A DNA stretch of 64,000 bases from an uncultured Bacteroidota bacterium (GCA_903882805.1 CAIRYK010000053.1:1-64000), one strand, 5' to 3'. Positions 16,237 to 24,148 are shown, numbered from the stretch's first letter. A program made the numbers and translations. The notes: generated from the letters alone by a model not told the origin.

Positions 16237-17391
16237 ATGCAATTTCCTCAAAAACACACGGCCGCCGGCACTACTATCTTCACGGTTATGAGCGCACTGG
16301 CGCAGCAACACAATGCCATCAATCTGTCGCAGGGGTTTCCGGATTTTGCTATAGATGAGCGCCTGGCCAATCTGCTGGGCGAGGCGGCGCGCACAGGCTT
16401 CAATCAGTATGCGCCTATGGCGGGGCTGCCTGCGCTGCGACAGGCTATAGCCACCAACTTTGCCCAACGCTACGGCCTGACCATAGATGCTGATAACGAA
16501 ATAACCGTAACGCCGGGCGCCACCTATGCCATATATGCCGCATTTACGGCTGTGCTGCAACCCGGCGACGAGGTGATTGTGCCCGAACCGGCCTACGACA
16601 GCTACATACCCAATATAGAAATGAATGGCGCCCGTGTGGTGCCGGTAGCGCTGCAGGCGCCCACCTTTGCCATAGACTGGAACAAGATGCGCGACGCCAT
16701 AACGCCCCGCACTCGCGCCATCATCATCAATACGCCGCACAACCCTACGGGTGCTATCTGGTCGAAAACCGACTGGGACGAACTGGCCAATCTGGTACGC
16801 TATACCAACATTGTGGTGCTTAGCGACGAGGTGTATGAGCAACTGGTGTTCGACGGCGAGCGCCACTACAGCGTGCTGGAGCATGCCGAGCTACGCGAGC
16901 GCAGCTTTGCCCTCTATAGTTTTGGCAAGGTGTTCAACAATACAGGCTGGAAAATAGGCTACTGCATTGCGCCGCCAGCCTACACACAGGCGTTCAGGCG
17001 CATACATCAGTTTTTGTCGTTTACGGTAAACACACCGGGGCAGTACGCGCTGGCGCACCACCTGGCCAACGAAACCAGGCCCACCGTAGGCGCGCTGATG
17101 CAGCAAAAACGCGACTATTTCCTCCGCCTCATGCGCGACACGCCGTTCACCATACATCAGCCGGCGCGCGGCAGTTATTTCCAGATAGCCAGTTACGAGC
17201 GCATCAGCAACCTGCCCGATATGGAGTTTGCCCACTGGCTTACCGAGCGGCATGGCCTAGCCACCATACCCGTAAGCGCTTTTTACAGCAATAAAAAAGA
17301 TGATAAGCTCATACGTTTTTGCTTTGCCAAAAAAGAAGAAACCCTTACCGATGCGGTGAATAGATTGCGGGGCATAGAAACGATTGCGTAA
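16237..17391 (+). CDS. Methionine-type PLP aminotransferase
   Basis: A 384-residue class I/II aminotransferase. The PLP Schiff-base lysine is Lys231 in YSFGKVFNNTGWKIGY; Asn169 (NTPHNPTG), Asp197 and Tyr200 (LSDEVYEQL) are the other cofactor contacts, and Arg at the C-terminus (KLIRFCFAKKEETL) should bind the substrate carboxylate. The start INLSQGFPDF and these segments resemble the methionine aminotransferase YbdL / kynurenine aminotransferase subgroup, which transaminates methionine with keto acids, often in methionine salvage. The frame extends upstream to 16105, but that part overlaps the DUF1648 gene and has no homology; ATG 16237 starts the family sequence. It is probably a dimer in the cytoplasm. 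Confidence 0.9.
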   Translation: MQFPQKHTAAGTTIFTVMSALAQQHNAINLSQGFPDFAIDERLANLLGEAARTGFNQYAPMAGLPALRQAIATNFAQRYGLTIDADNEITVTPGATYAIYAAFTAVLQPGDEVIVPEPAYDSYIPNIEMNGARVVPVALQAPTFAIDWNKMRDAITPRTRAIIINTPHNPTGAIWSKTDWDELANLVRYTNIVVLSDEVYEQLVFDGERHYSVLEHAELRERSFALYSFGKVFNNTGWKIGYCIAPPAYTQAFRRIHQFLSFTVNTPGQYALAHHLANETRPTVGALMQQKRDYFLRLMRDTPFTIHQPARGSYFQIASYERISNLPDMEFAHWLTERHGLATIPVSAFYSNKKDDKLIRFCFAKKEETLTDAVNRLRGIETIA

Positions 17392-17731
17392 AAACAGGAA
17401 TAATGTGCGAAACGCCATCGCAAATAACTTAGCGGAAGAAACGTACCTTACAATAATGCCGGGTATTTTTACCCAAATTTGCGGAGCCTTAACACCTAAA
17501 TCCCGCAAGGGAAACGTATTTTTGCAGCATTCCCCGAAACCCGGGCTTTCATTGGCTGTAAACCACTGATTGTCAAGCTATTGCAAAACATTTTTCTTCA
17601 GAAGCTTTTTGGCTGTTCCGGCGGCGAGGGCTTCTGTTCCGGTTGGTCCCGGATTGCCTTTGTATATATTGGTTGGTTTATCCCGGTAGGCTTGGGCGCA
17701 TATTGTTGTAAGAATATAAAAAGTTATTTTA
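17392..17731. other. Intergenic region without a supported gene
   Basis: 340 bp between two rightward genes. I find no family-like frame, strong hairpin or TAnnTTTG box. The last 40 bp are AT-rich and may carry the promoter of the glucosaminidase gene. Confidence 0.45.
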
Positions 17732-20209
17732 ATGAAAAGATATTTACTGCTTTTACTACCGGCATTACTGTTTGTAAGCAGCGCTGCAATAGGTCAGGAA
17801 GGGTATGCCGAGCGCGTAAAAAAATATATAGACCAATACTACGAACTGGCCATTGCCGAGCAGCGCAATGCAGGTATTCCTGCCTGCATAACGCTGGGTC
17901 AGGGCATACTGGAAACCGAAGCTGGCGCCAGCGAACTGGTGACCAAGGCCAACAACCACTTTGGCATAAAATGCCTGAACGGCTGGACCGGCGAAACCTT
18001 CAACCACAACGACGACAGGCCCAACGAGTGCTTTAAAAAATACAGCAGCGCCACCGAGTCGTTTCGCGACCACTCAGAGCATTTGCGCAGAAACCCGCGC
18101 TACAAATCGTGCTTTGCCTGTTCTGCCACCGACTATGCTTCCTGGGCCAACGGCCTGAAAAAATGTGGATATGCTACCAATCCGCAATATGCCCGCACGC
18201 TCATAAAAATAATCGAGGATTTTAAACTACAGGAATACACCTACATGGCTATGGATTCGTCGGTAAAAGTATCCGGCCTGCCCAAAAACGATGTTGCCAC
18301 CGTAGCGCAAGAGGAAACAACCACCGATGTGGCCGCCGCCGATAGCGGAGCCCAAACAGCAGCTTTCGATACGACCAATGTAGAAGATATAGCCGCTATA
18401 CTAAAATCGAGAAACCATGTAGACAGCAGCAAAATAATAACCGTAAATGGTATGAAGGCGTTTTATGCGCTGCAGGGCGAAATGCTGCTGCCCTATGCTA
18501 TGAAATATAATGTGCGCTACTCGCGCCTGCTGGAAATGAACGACCTGCCCGATGCGCCGCTGCCTTATAGCATGAATGTGTATCTGGAAAAGAAACTAAC
18601 ATACGGCATCAACGAAACGCATACGGTGATGGACGGCGAAACGCTGTTTATGATATCGCAAAACGAGGGTGTGCAACTGAAAAAAATAATGGCGCTCAAT
18701 ATGCTGGCCCCCAACGAAGAGCCTATGCCAGGCGTTGTGCTGGAACTGCAAAAGCCGGCCGCCGTAAAACCCGAAGTGCGCATACTGGAGCGCAAAGCGC
18801 ATAAAGTAAACTCGATAATGACGGCCACCAGTACCGACCCTCGCGACGGCGCCGGATACATAACCATAAACCGCAACAAAACAGCCCCAAAAGACCCAAA
18901 AAAAACAACAACGGAAACTGTGGCTGCCACTGCCGACAATACGGCTAAGCCCGACAATCCGCAGACCATAAACATATATAACAACAAACCGCCGGCCACT
19001 GCGGTAGTAGAAGAGGCAACCGAAGACACCACCGAACAACGTGAACTGACCAGCCTGAAAGCAAATCTGGACCGCGAGGTATACGTGCCCGAACGCAAGA
19101 AAGCCGCGCCGGAACCTAAATTGGTTGCCGACGACAACGAAGAATACTATACGGTGCTAAAGGGCGAAACCGCATCGGCCATTGCCCGTAAGAATAATAT
19201 CACCGTTAAGCAGCTTACAAGCTGGAACACTATTGAGGCCGATAAAATTCGTCCCGGTCAGCGCCTGCTGGTGCGCAACGGCAAGCAGCCTGTAAAAGCA
19301 GAAAAGCCCGAAGTGGTAGCATATACGCCTCAGCCGGAGCCTGTGCAGGAAGCGCCGGTAGCCAACAAGTATTACAAAGTGCTGCGCGGCGACAATGTGG
19401 GGGTAATAGCGCGCAAAAACCATATTACCGTAAAACAACTGCTGGCATGGAACGACATAGAGGCCGACAAAATAAAAGCCGGACAAAAACTGCTGGTGCA
19501 GAACCCTGCAATAGCTGCAACTACAAGACCTACCAAGCCGCAACCTAAGGCCGAACCTAAAGAGGAGCCTGCCGTAGAGGTAGAAGAAACACCGGCAGCC
19601 ACAACCGGAGCTGCTCAATATACTGTTGGCCGCGGTGAAACAATATCGGCAATAGCCCGCAAAAACCACATTACAGTGAAGCAACTGCTGGCATGGAATG
19701 GCGTGGAGGCCGATAAAATAAAAGCCGGACAGAAACTATGGGTGCAAAACCCTGCCGGCGCTAAGCCAGCAAAACCCACTGCAAAAGCTGCTATAACCGT
19801 ACCCACCGAGGAGGAAGAAGAAGCCGCGCCCGCTACTGTAGGCAATGGCTACTATACCGTAGGTCGCGGCGAAACGGTATCGGCCATAGCGCGCAAAAAC
19901 CATATTACTGTAAAGCAACTCCTGGCATGGAATGGCATAGAAGCCGACAAAATAAAGGCCGGACAAAAACTACGCGTGAGCGCAGGCGCCAGCAAAATGC
20001 AGGACGAAGACGCGCCAGCAAAACCTACGGCCGAGCAAAAGCCATGGAAGCCCGGAGCGCAAGCGCCTAAATACTATGTGGTGAAACCCGGAGAGACAGT
20101 ATCATCTATTGCTCAGAAAAACCATATTACCGTAAAGCAATTGCTGAAGTGGAACGATATTGACCCAAGGAGAATACGCGACGGCAAAAAACTACGCGTG
20201 TCGCAATAG
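17732..20209 (+). CDS. Cell-wall glucosaminidase with multiple LysM domains
   Basis: An 825-residue exported hydrolase. A signal peptide (about 1-21) leads to a FlgJ/endo-beta-N-acetylglucosaminidase domain (about 24-170) with LGQGILETEAGASELVTKANNHFGIKC, quoted in parts QGILETEAGASELV and NNHFGIKC; the Glu of ILETEAG is the expected catalytic residue. A LysM-like module follows near 295-340, then five clear C-terminal LysM modules at about 471, 546, 629, 707 and 781, each with the pattern GETxSAIARKNHITVKQLLxWN. Linkers are rich in Ala, Pro, Lys and Glu. LysM binds peptidoglycan GlcNAc, so this should be a septum or wall-remodelling enzyme. The LysM copies are almost identical to one another at DNA level. 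hpt follows 18 bp downstream. Confidence 0.93.
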   Translation: MKRYLLLLLPALLFVSSAAIGQEGYAERVKKYIDQYYELAIAEQRNAGIPACITLGQGILETEAGASELVTKANNHFGIKCLNGWTGETFNHNDDRPNECFKKYSSATESFRDHSEHLRRNPRYKSCFACSATDYASWANGLKKCGYATNPQYARTLIKIIEDFKLQEYTYMAMDSSVKVSGLPKNDVATVAQEETTTDVAAADSGAQTAAFDTTNVEDIAAILKSRNHVDSSKIITVNGMKAFYALQGEMLLPYAMKYNVRYSRLLEMNDLPDAPLPYSMNVYLEKKLTYGINETHTVMDGETLFMISQNEGVQLKKIMALNMLAPNEEPMPGVVLELQKPAAVKPEVRILERKAHKVNSIMTATSTDPRDGAGYITINRNKTAPKDPKKTTTETVAATADNTAKPDNPQTINIYNNKPPATAVVEEATEDTTEQRELTSLKANLDREVYVPERKKAAPEPKLVADDNEEYYTVLKGETASAIARKNNITVKQLTSWNTIEADKIRPGQRLLVRNGKQPVKAEKPEVVAYTPQPEPVQEAPVANKYYKVLRGDNVGVIARKNHITVKQLLAWNDIEADKIKAGQKLLVQNPAIAATTRPTKPQPKAEPKEEPAVEVEETPAATTGAAQYTVGRGETISAIARKNHITVKQLLAWNGVEADKIKAGQKLWVQNPAGAKPAKPTAKAAITVPTEEEEEAAPATVGNGYYTVGRGETVSAIARKNHITVKQLLAWNGIEADKIKAGQKLRVSAGASKMQDEDAPAKPTAEQKPWKPGAQAPKYYVVKPGETVSSIAQKNHITVKQLLKWNDIDPRRIRDGKKLRVSQ
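19141..20205 (+). repeat. Five near-identical LysM-coding repeats
   Basis: Five segments of about 130 bp coding LysM modules begin near 19144, 19369, 19616, 19850 and 20072. Copies 2 to 4 share long stretches such as AAACCATATTAC, AAGCAACTG and CTGGCATGG. Spacing is 220-250 bp, with variable Ala/Pro/Lys/Glu linkers. Such repeats invite unequal crossover that changes module number. Confidence 0.8.
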
Positions 20210-20227
20210 AACTTACAACCAAACGCC

Positions 20228-20764
20228 ATGACCGAAATACAGATTCATGACAAGGTATTTGTACCTTTTATAGACAAGGCCCGTATAGACGTGCGCATAG
20301 CCGCCGTAGCTGCAGCCATAAATACCGACTATGCCGGCAAGCGCCCGCTGATACTGGGTATACTGAATGGCTCATTTGTATTTGCCGCCGATCTGTTCAG
20401 AAACCTGACTATTGAGGCCGAGATTTCGTTTGTAAAACTAGCCTCTTACAAGGGCGTATCGTCGAGCGGCAATGTTATTACGGCAATAGGTCTGGAAGAA
20501 AACCTGAACGGGAGGCACATTATAATTGTAGAGGATATTATTGATACCGGCAAAACGCTGCATACATTTTTACCCGATTTGCAACTGCGCCAGCCGGCAT
20601 CGGTGGCTATTGCCACCTTCCTTACCAAGCCTTCCGCGCTGAAATATGATGTGAAAGCTGCCTATTGCGCGTTTGAGATAGAAAACAAATTTGTAGTGGG
20701 CTATGGTCTCGACTACGATGGCCTTGGCCGCAACATACCCGAACTGTATATTCTAAAGGATTGA
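20228..20764 (+). CDS. hpt: Hypoxanthine phosphoribosyltransferase
   Basis: A 178-residue purine-salvage enzyme that joins hypoxanthine (and usually guanine) to PRPP to form IMP or GMP. The PRPP-binding signature is HIIIVEDIIDTGKTL (about 97-111), with the acidic pair Glu102-Asp103 and the Thr/Gly/Lys turn; LILGILNGSFVFAADL (41-56) is the N-terminal loop that binds pyrophosphate, and the SYKG segment (73-76) is the flexible loop. Length fits the bacterial family. It lies 18 bp after the glucosaminidase gene in the same direction and may be cotranscribed with it and with the small lipoprotein gene downstream, although the three functions are unrelated. Confidence 0.95.
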   Translation: MTEIQIHDKVFVPFIDKARIDVRIAAVAAAINTDYAGKRPLILGILNGSFVFAADLFRNLTIEAEISFVKLASYKGVSSSGNVITAIGLEENLNGRHIIIVEDIIDTGKTLHTFLPDLQLRQPASVAIATFLTKPSALKYDVKAAYCAFEIENKFVVGYGLDYDGLGRNIPELYILKD

Positions 20765-20810
20765 TGCCTGTTGGTTCATCAGTTCTTCAGTTCATCATCA
20801 ATACGCGATT

Positions 20811-21077
20811 ATGAAACTAATTATGCTCCTGCTTCTTGCTTTGTGGTGGCTGCCCTCGTGTCGCAGCGCTTGGCACGAAGATAATAAGGTAGCCTTCAGG
20901 CAGGCGTGTATAGAAGATGCTCGTGAATGGGCGGGCAGCCCGGCGCGCGCAGCCGCCTACTGCGACTGCGTGATAGGTAAAATGAATTTCGATAAGGAAG
21001 AAGACGCCCTGATAAGAGTTGCTGCGCTGGTAAAAGATACGGCGCTATTGCAATGCAAAACCAATGCGCTGAAATAG
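20811..21077 (+). CDS. Small predicted lipoprotein with paired cysteines
   Basis: An 88-residue protein. The N-terminus MKLIMLLLLALWWLPSCRSA ends in a lipobox-like LPSC, giving a mature protein of about 71 residues attached through Cys17. The mature part contains ACIEDA and YCDCVIGKM, plus a late LLQCK, so four cysteines could form two disulfides. I know small Bacteroidota proteins with a similar C...CxC pattern but no assigned function. The gene starts 46 bp after hpt. Its reality is supported by a clear export signal and coding-like composition. Confidence 0.7.
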   Translation: MKLIMLLLLALWWLPSCRSAWHEDNKVAFRQACIEDAREWAGSPARAAAYCDCVIGKMNFDKEEDALIRVAALVKDTALLQCKTNALK

Positions 21078-21084
21078 GACTTGC

Positions 21085-21300
21085 CTAATAATGCCAGCCT
21101 TTTATCAGTTTATCGTTAATGGTAGAGGTATTGTGGAGATTCAGTATATCGTTGAACTCGCGCCACAACTGATCTGTAAAGCTGTAATAACCCAGGCATG
21201 TTTTGCCCGACTGCATGTGTATGCGTATCCACTTGCTGTTGTTCGAGTTGGGGAACCGTTCGGGAATCACATTTATTTTCTTCAATAAGTCGGTCGACAT
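21085..21300 (-). CDS. Hypothetical 71-residue protein
   Basis: A 71-residue frame, MSTDLLKKINVIPERF at its start and IKGWHY at its end. Composition is balanced, with no signal peptide and no membrane helix. SKWIRIHMQSGKTCLGYY looks like a beta-hairpin. I do not recognise a family. An overlapping plus-strand frame exists at 21091-21288, but its sequence looks less protein-like. The gene converges with the small lipoprotein gene, leaving 7 bp between them. It may be a real small gene; I am not sure. Confidence 0.45.
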   Translation of the reverse strand: MSTDLLKKINVIPERFPNSNNSKWIRIHMQSGKTCLGYYSFTDQLWREFNDILNLHNTSTINDKLIKGWHY

Positions 21301-21371
21301 TGTGTTGTTATTGTATGCATTGTATATTCGGCAAAATAGCCGCGGTAATAGGCAGGAGGAAATATAGATGC

Positions 21372-21412
21372 AAAAAAAAGCCGGGCAATAATCTTGACCC
21401 GGCTATTTTTTT
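21372..21412. terminator. Bidirectional Rho-independent terminator
   Basis: The stem AGCCGGG/CCCGGCT (21379-21385 and 21398-21404, 12-nt loop) is flanked by an A-run on the left and a T-run on the right, so it can stop transcripts in both directions. On the minus strand it ends the 21429-21638 gene, 25 bp past its stop codon. Confidence 0.85.
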
Positions 21413-21428
21413 AAAGCAATAGTATTGC

Positions 21429-21638
21429 TTACATTGATTTTTTTGGAGTTTCTGCTTTTTTCTCAGCGCCGCCTTCAGTTTTATCAGCGTCTTTTTTGCA
21501 ATGTTTTTTGTCTTTGCAGCAAGCAGCAGTTTCTTTAGAGCATTTTTCGCCCTTTTTCTTGCAGCATGATTTTTCCTGAGCAAATGCGCCACCGGCAACC
21601 ATCATACCAGCAACAAGCAATAAAGTGAGTTTTTTCAT
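21429..21638 (-). CDS. Small secreted Cys/Lys-rich protein
   Basis: A 69-residue protein that starts MKKLTLLLVAGMMVAGGAFAQ, a strong signal peptide ending at AFA-Q. The mature ~48 residues are almost entirely Lys, Glu, Cys, Ala and Thr: EKSCCKKKGEKCSKE, AACCKDKKHCKK and a Lys/Glu tail. The CC-x5-C and CC-x4-C spacing repeats twice. There is no known family, but such a peptide could bind metals or act as a periplasmic thiol buffer. The frame is open to 21659, but the ATG at 21638 gives the signal peptide. It has its own terminator, so it is probably monocistronic. Confidence 0.75.
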   Translation of the reverse strand: MKKLTLLLVAGMMVAGGAFAQEKSCCKKKGEKCSKETAACCKDKKHCKKDADKTEGGAEKKAETPKKSM

Positions 21639-21708
21639 TGTTTTCGATTTAGAATACAAAGATAATGAACAATAGCTTAATGTAGTCTTAATATTTAGCG
21701 CCTATTTT

Positions 21709-22368
21709 TTACTTCATATGCGATACTACTGTAACGCCGCCCTTTACTACCTGCCCAATGCTAACATCTACTTTCGACCCCAACGGCAGGTATATATCCA
21801 CCCTCGACCCAAAGCGGATAAAACCAAATTCGTCATTTTGTTTTACCTGATCGCCTTCCTTTACATAGTAGCAAATGCGGCGCGCCAATGCGCCCGCTAT
21901 CTGGCGCAGTAGTATTTCGCCCTTGTCGTTGCCTATTACCAGCGTAGTGCGCTCGTTTTCGGTGCTCGATTTTGGGTGCCATGCCACCAGATACTTACCC
22001 GGGTGGTATTTCATGTATTTTATGATACCGCTAATAGGGTTGCGGTTTACATGCACATTTATGGGCGACATAAATATAGACACCTGCAGGCGCTTGTCTT
22101 TGAAGTATTCGGGCTCGTAGGTTTCTTCTATCACCACTACTTTACCATCGGCAGGAGCTACTACTTTACTCTCATCGGCAGTATGCTCGCGATAGGGCAA
22201 ACGGAAGAATGCCACCACCCAAAACCACAACAAAAACAAGATAAAAGTAATAATACCAGCCAGCCACGACAGTGATGATGGTATAAAATGCCCTGCTACC
22301 CATCCCAGCCCCAGCCACAATACCGTAGCTATGATAATATATTTATATCCTTCGCGATGTATTTTCAT
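21709..22368 (-). CDS. psd: Phosphatidylserine decarboxylase (short, PSD-B type)
   Basis: A 219-residue membrane-associated enzyme that makes phosphatidylethanolamine from phosphatidylserine. The N-terminus has two membrane helices (about 10-27 and 34-54). VAPADGKVV (Asp74), INVHVNRNP (His106) and the AWHPKSS segment (His131) are the conserved catalytic features, and FGS at 186-188 is the GS self-cleavage site that yields the pyruvoyl group on the alpha chain from Ser188. Short forms of this length, with GS in place of LGST, are common in Bacteroidota. No pssA is next to it here. A -7 box (22389-22396) precedes it by about 20 bp. Confidence 0.92.
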   Translation of the reverse strand: MKIHREGYKYIIIATVLWLGLGWVAGHFIPSSLSWLAGIITFILFLLWFWVVAFFRLPYREHTADESKVVAPADGKVVVIEETYEPEYFKDKRLQVSIFMSPINVHVNRNPISGIIKYMKYHPGKYLVAWHPKSSTENERTTLVIGNDKGEILLRQIAGALARRICYYVKEGDQVKQNDEFGFIRFGSRVDIYLPLGSKVDVSIGQVVKGGVTVVSHMK

Positions 22369-22388
22369 AAAAATTCTACAATTGGGCG

Positions 22389-22396
22389 CAAAGGTA
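22389..22396 (-). promoter_or_regulatory. -7 box (TACCTTTG) for the psd gene
   Basis: Minus-strand TACCTTTG fits TAnnTTTG and lies 20 bp before the ATG at 22368. Confidence 0.5.
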
Positions 22397-22448
22397 GTGT
22401 TTTCGGGCTAAGAAGCATAGGGGGATTGCTTCGGATGGGTTTGCCTAC

Positions 22449-22521
22449 CTATTATACGCCGATTACAAATCGGCTACTTTATCAAGACACCAGTAATCCT
22501 TCGGAACACGCGCGCCAGATG
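22449..22521. repeat. 73-bp direct repeat, left copy
   Basis: This 73-bp segment is identical, base for base, to 24149-24221, exactly 1,700 bp away. Inside it a palindrome GCCGATT-ACA-AATCGGC lies at 22458-22474, followed later by a TCC-TTC-GGA turn. Just before the repeat, TTGCC precedes CT in both copies, so similarity extends further with an indel. No protein-coding frame fits. A second, imperfect short repeat (GGATTGCTT then GGATGGGT) occurs at 22424 and again at 22521. Confidence 0.95.
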
Positions 22522-22586
22522 GATTGCTTGGGATGGGTAAACTGTCGCATGTTTGCAACAGGAGCACTCATGCCGGATGATCAATA

Positions 22587-22826
22587 TTAATCAGGTTGGG
22601 CAGTAACATATTTATACAAAAACTCCGGACAAAAATCATAGCCATTTGGCCAAGTAATGAAACCATCTTGAACGGTGACTTCATTAAAAAATGATTTGTC
22701 AGTTAACGCATTTGATACTCCAGACTTAATAAATGGTTTTATGTCTACATCAAATTGCTCTCCGGTATTAAATTGAATGTGCAAAATGCTATTTTCGAGT
22801 GGCAAAGCCTGAACAATTTCTTTCAT
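22587..22826 (-). CDS. DUF2442 domain protein
   Basis: A 79-residue protein that is all DUF2442: the LHIQFNTGEQFDVDIKPFI strand pair (quoted in part) and the typical end TVQDGFITWPNGYDFCPEFLY. Members are about 80 residues, so this is complete. The gene lies 5 bp after the DUF4160 gene; the two families are often neighbours in bacteria and sit near toxin-antitoxin genes, although no activity is established that I can name. Base composition is AT-rich compared with psd beside it. It lies inside the repeat-bracketed island. Confidence 0.88.
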   Translation of the reverse strand: MKEIVQALPLENSILHIQFNTGEQFDVDIKPFIKSGVSNALTDKSFFNEVTVQDGFITWPNGYDFCPEFLYKYVTAQPD

Positions 22827-22831
22827 ACAAT

Positions 22832-23053
22832 TTAAGTTAATGGTTCTATTGGTTGAGGTGGGGTATCATTTCTTAGTAGTTCCCAGTCTTTTTTAAGTTC
22901 ATCTTTATGGTCAACTGCCCACTCAACAACTAATTTATACACCCTTTTGGGCAGATTTTCAGCAATTATATCAAGGGTTTCAATCGAAATTTCTGCTTTA
23001 AAATCGTTGTAATAAGCATGAAAATGAGGCGGATTATGCTCGTTGTAGAACAT
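22832..23053 (-). CDS. DUF4160 domain protein, N-terminus probably frameshifted
   Basis: 73 residues from ATG 23053. The DUF4160 core is clear: FYNEHNPPHFHAYYND near the start and a C-terminal helical part KLVVEWAVDHKDELKKDW. Family members normally start about ten residues earlier with M-P-x-x-x-x-G-I-I-I-R-M. Here the DNA just upstream encodes exactly GIIIR in frame, and an ATG at 23082 encodes MPDFL in another frame. One G is missing in the short GG run at 23067-23068; adding it would rejoin MPDFL-GIIIRMFYNEH. So the gene either starts inside, at 23053, or is broken. It is followed by DUF2442 after 5 bp. Confidence 0.8.
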   Translation of the reverse strand: MFYNEHNPPHFHAYYNDFKAEISIETLDIIAENLPKRVYKLVVEWAVDHKDELKKDWELLRNDTPPQPIEPLT

Positions 23054-23235
23054 CCGAATAATTATTCCAAGAAATCAGGCATGATACAAAAATAGAGAAA
23101 AATACAGCGCTTCGGCGCTTGTGACTATCAATTGAGCAAACATGGGTCTTCATTCCTCGCTGATATATCCTGCCCCAACAGGGGCGATTGTGTGGCTAAA
23201 GGCTTATCATCAAAATTTACTCAAAATAATCATGC

Positions 23236-23254
23236 GTACGTAGATTTTACGTAC
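23236..23254. promoter_or_regulatory. Candidate operator of the toxin-antitoxin operon
   Basis: A perfect inverted repeat GTACGTA-GATTT-TACGTAC. It overlaps the start of the -7 box, so a bound protein would block transcription. The DUF1778 antitoxin is a ribbon-helix-helix-type DNA binder and is the likely ligand, by analogy with other TacAT-type systems. Confidence 0.6.
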
Positions 23255-23259
23255 ATTTG
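23252..23259 (+). promoter_or_regulatory. -7 box (TACATTTG) for the DUF1778-GNAT operon
   Basis: TACATTTG fits TAnnTTTG. It overlaps the right arm of the inverted repeat and lies 96 bp before the antitoxin ATG. Confidence 0.55.
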
Positions 23260-23355
23260 TATATGAAATTTCTTGGCTAGATAGTGTATCTCGAACAGCA
23301 AGCTTGATTATAGACCAAGATATCGACAAGCATAACTTAAACTAAAGAAATCAAA

Positions 23356-23661
23356 ATGGGAACATTAATTAACGATCGAATTGACGTTCGAATTAGCAAG
23401 GAACAAAAGGAGTTAATTAGGTATGCATCTGATTTAAGGGGATTTAAAAGCTTAACAGAATTTATTGTTTATTCTGTAAACAAAGAGGCGAACGACATCA
23501 TTAACGAACACAATCAAATCTTAAAAAGTATAGAAGATAAAAAAGTGTTTTTGGAAGCAATTGTGAATCCCCCAAGTCCGAATGCAAAACTGAAGAAAGC
23601 TCAATTAAATTATCAGAAATTTCTTGATTCCAATGAAGTTAGCGATCCAATTGCTGGATAA
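23356..23661 (+). CDS. DUF1778 antitoxin (TacA-like)
   Basis: A 101-residue protein. The N-terminal half is the ribbon-helix-helix DNA-binding domain of DUF1778 (DRIDVRISKEQKELIRYAS, then a helix with FKSLTEFIVYSV). The C-terminal half (NEHNQILKSIEDKKVFLEAI then NPPSPNAKLKKAQ) is the linear part that wraps and blocks the toxin in known TacAT/AtaRT complexes. Its end overlaps the toxin gene, so translation is probably coupled. The operon has an inverted repeat over its -7 box, consistent with self-repression. Composition is AT-rich, unlike nearby housekeeping genes, which suggests arrival by transfer. Confidence 0.92.
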   Translation: MGTLINDRIDVRISKEQKELIRYASDLRGFKSLTEFIVYSVNKEANDIINEHNQILKSIEDKKVFLEAIVNPPSPNAKLKKAQLNYQKFLDSNEVSDPIAG

Positions 23662-24133
23662 AAAGCACGAGAAAAGTAAATTTGATTGTGGCTACGAGTT
23701 GCTGAATAACTACATAAGACAGCAAGCCAAACAGGATGTAAACAGAGACCTATCGGCATGTTTTGTATTGGCAGATGAAGATAATATCGTAAAGGGATAT
23801 TATACATTATCGGCTAATTCAATCAAGAGAACAGATTTTCCTGATGAATTAGCAAAGAAACTGCCACCCAGTTATGCCGATCTTCCCACAACTTTGTTGG
23901 GTCGGCTTGCTATAGCTAATTCGCTGAAAGGAAAAGGATTTGGTGAAGTTTTGTTGTTAGACGCATTGAACAGAAGTTGGAAAACCGCTGAAAGTGTAGG
24001 CACAATTGCGGTGATAGTAGACCCGATAGACGAATATGCACAAAATTTCTATAGTAGGTACGGCTTCCTGCTTCTACCCACTTCAGGGAAAATGTTTTTA
24101 CCAATGAAAACAATCCGAGATCTTTTTGAATGA
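23633..24133 (+). CDS. GNAT acetyltransferase toxin (TacT-like)
   Basis: A 166-residue GNAT protein directly after a DUF1778 antitoxin, the usual order of TacAT/AtaRT systems, in which the toxin acetylates the amino acid on charged tRNA and halts translation. LGRLAIANSLKGKGFGEVLL (about 89-108) holds the acetyl-CoA loop; Tyr140 in QNFYSRYGF is at the place of the catalytic Tyr known from TacT. The C-terminus FLPMKTIRDL is family-like. Two starts are possible: 23624 and 23633. I chose the second as it starts MKLAIQLLDKKHEKSKFDCG, family-like; overlap with the antitoxin is then 29 bp. Target tRNA unknown. All motifs appear intact. Confidence 0.92.
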   Translation: MKLAIQLLDKKHEKSKFDCGYELLNNYIRQQAKQDVNRDLSACFVLADEDNIVKGYYTLSANSIKRTDFPDELAKKLPPSYADLPTTLLGRLAIANSLKGKGFGEVLLLDALNRSWKTAESVGTIAVIVDPIDEYAQNFYSRYGFLLLPTSGKMFLPMKTIRDLFE

Positions 24134-24148
24134 TTTTAAGCTTGCCAA

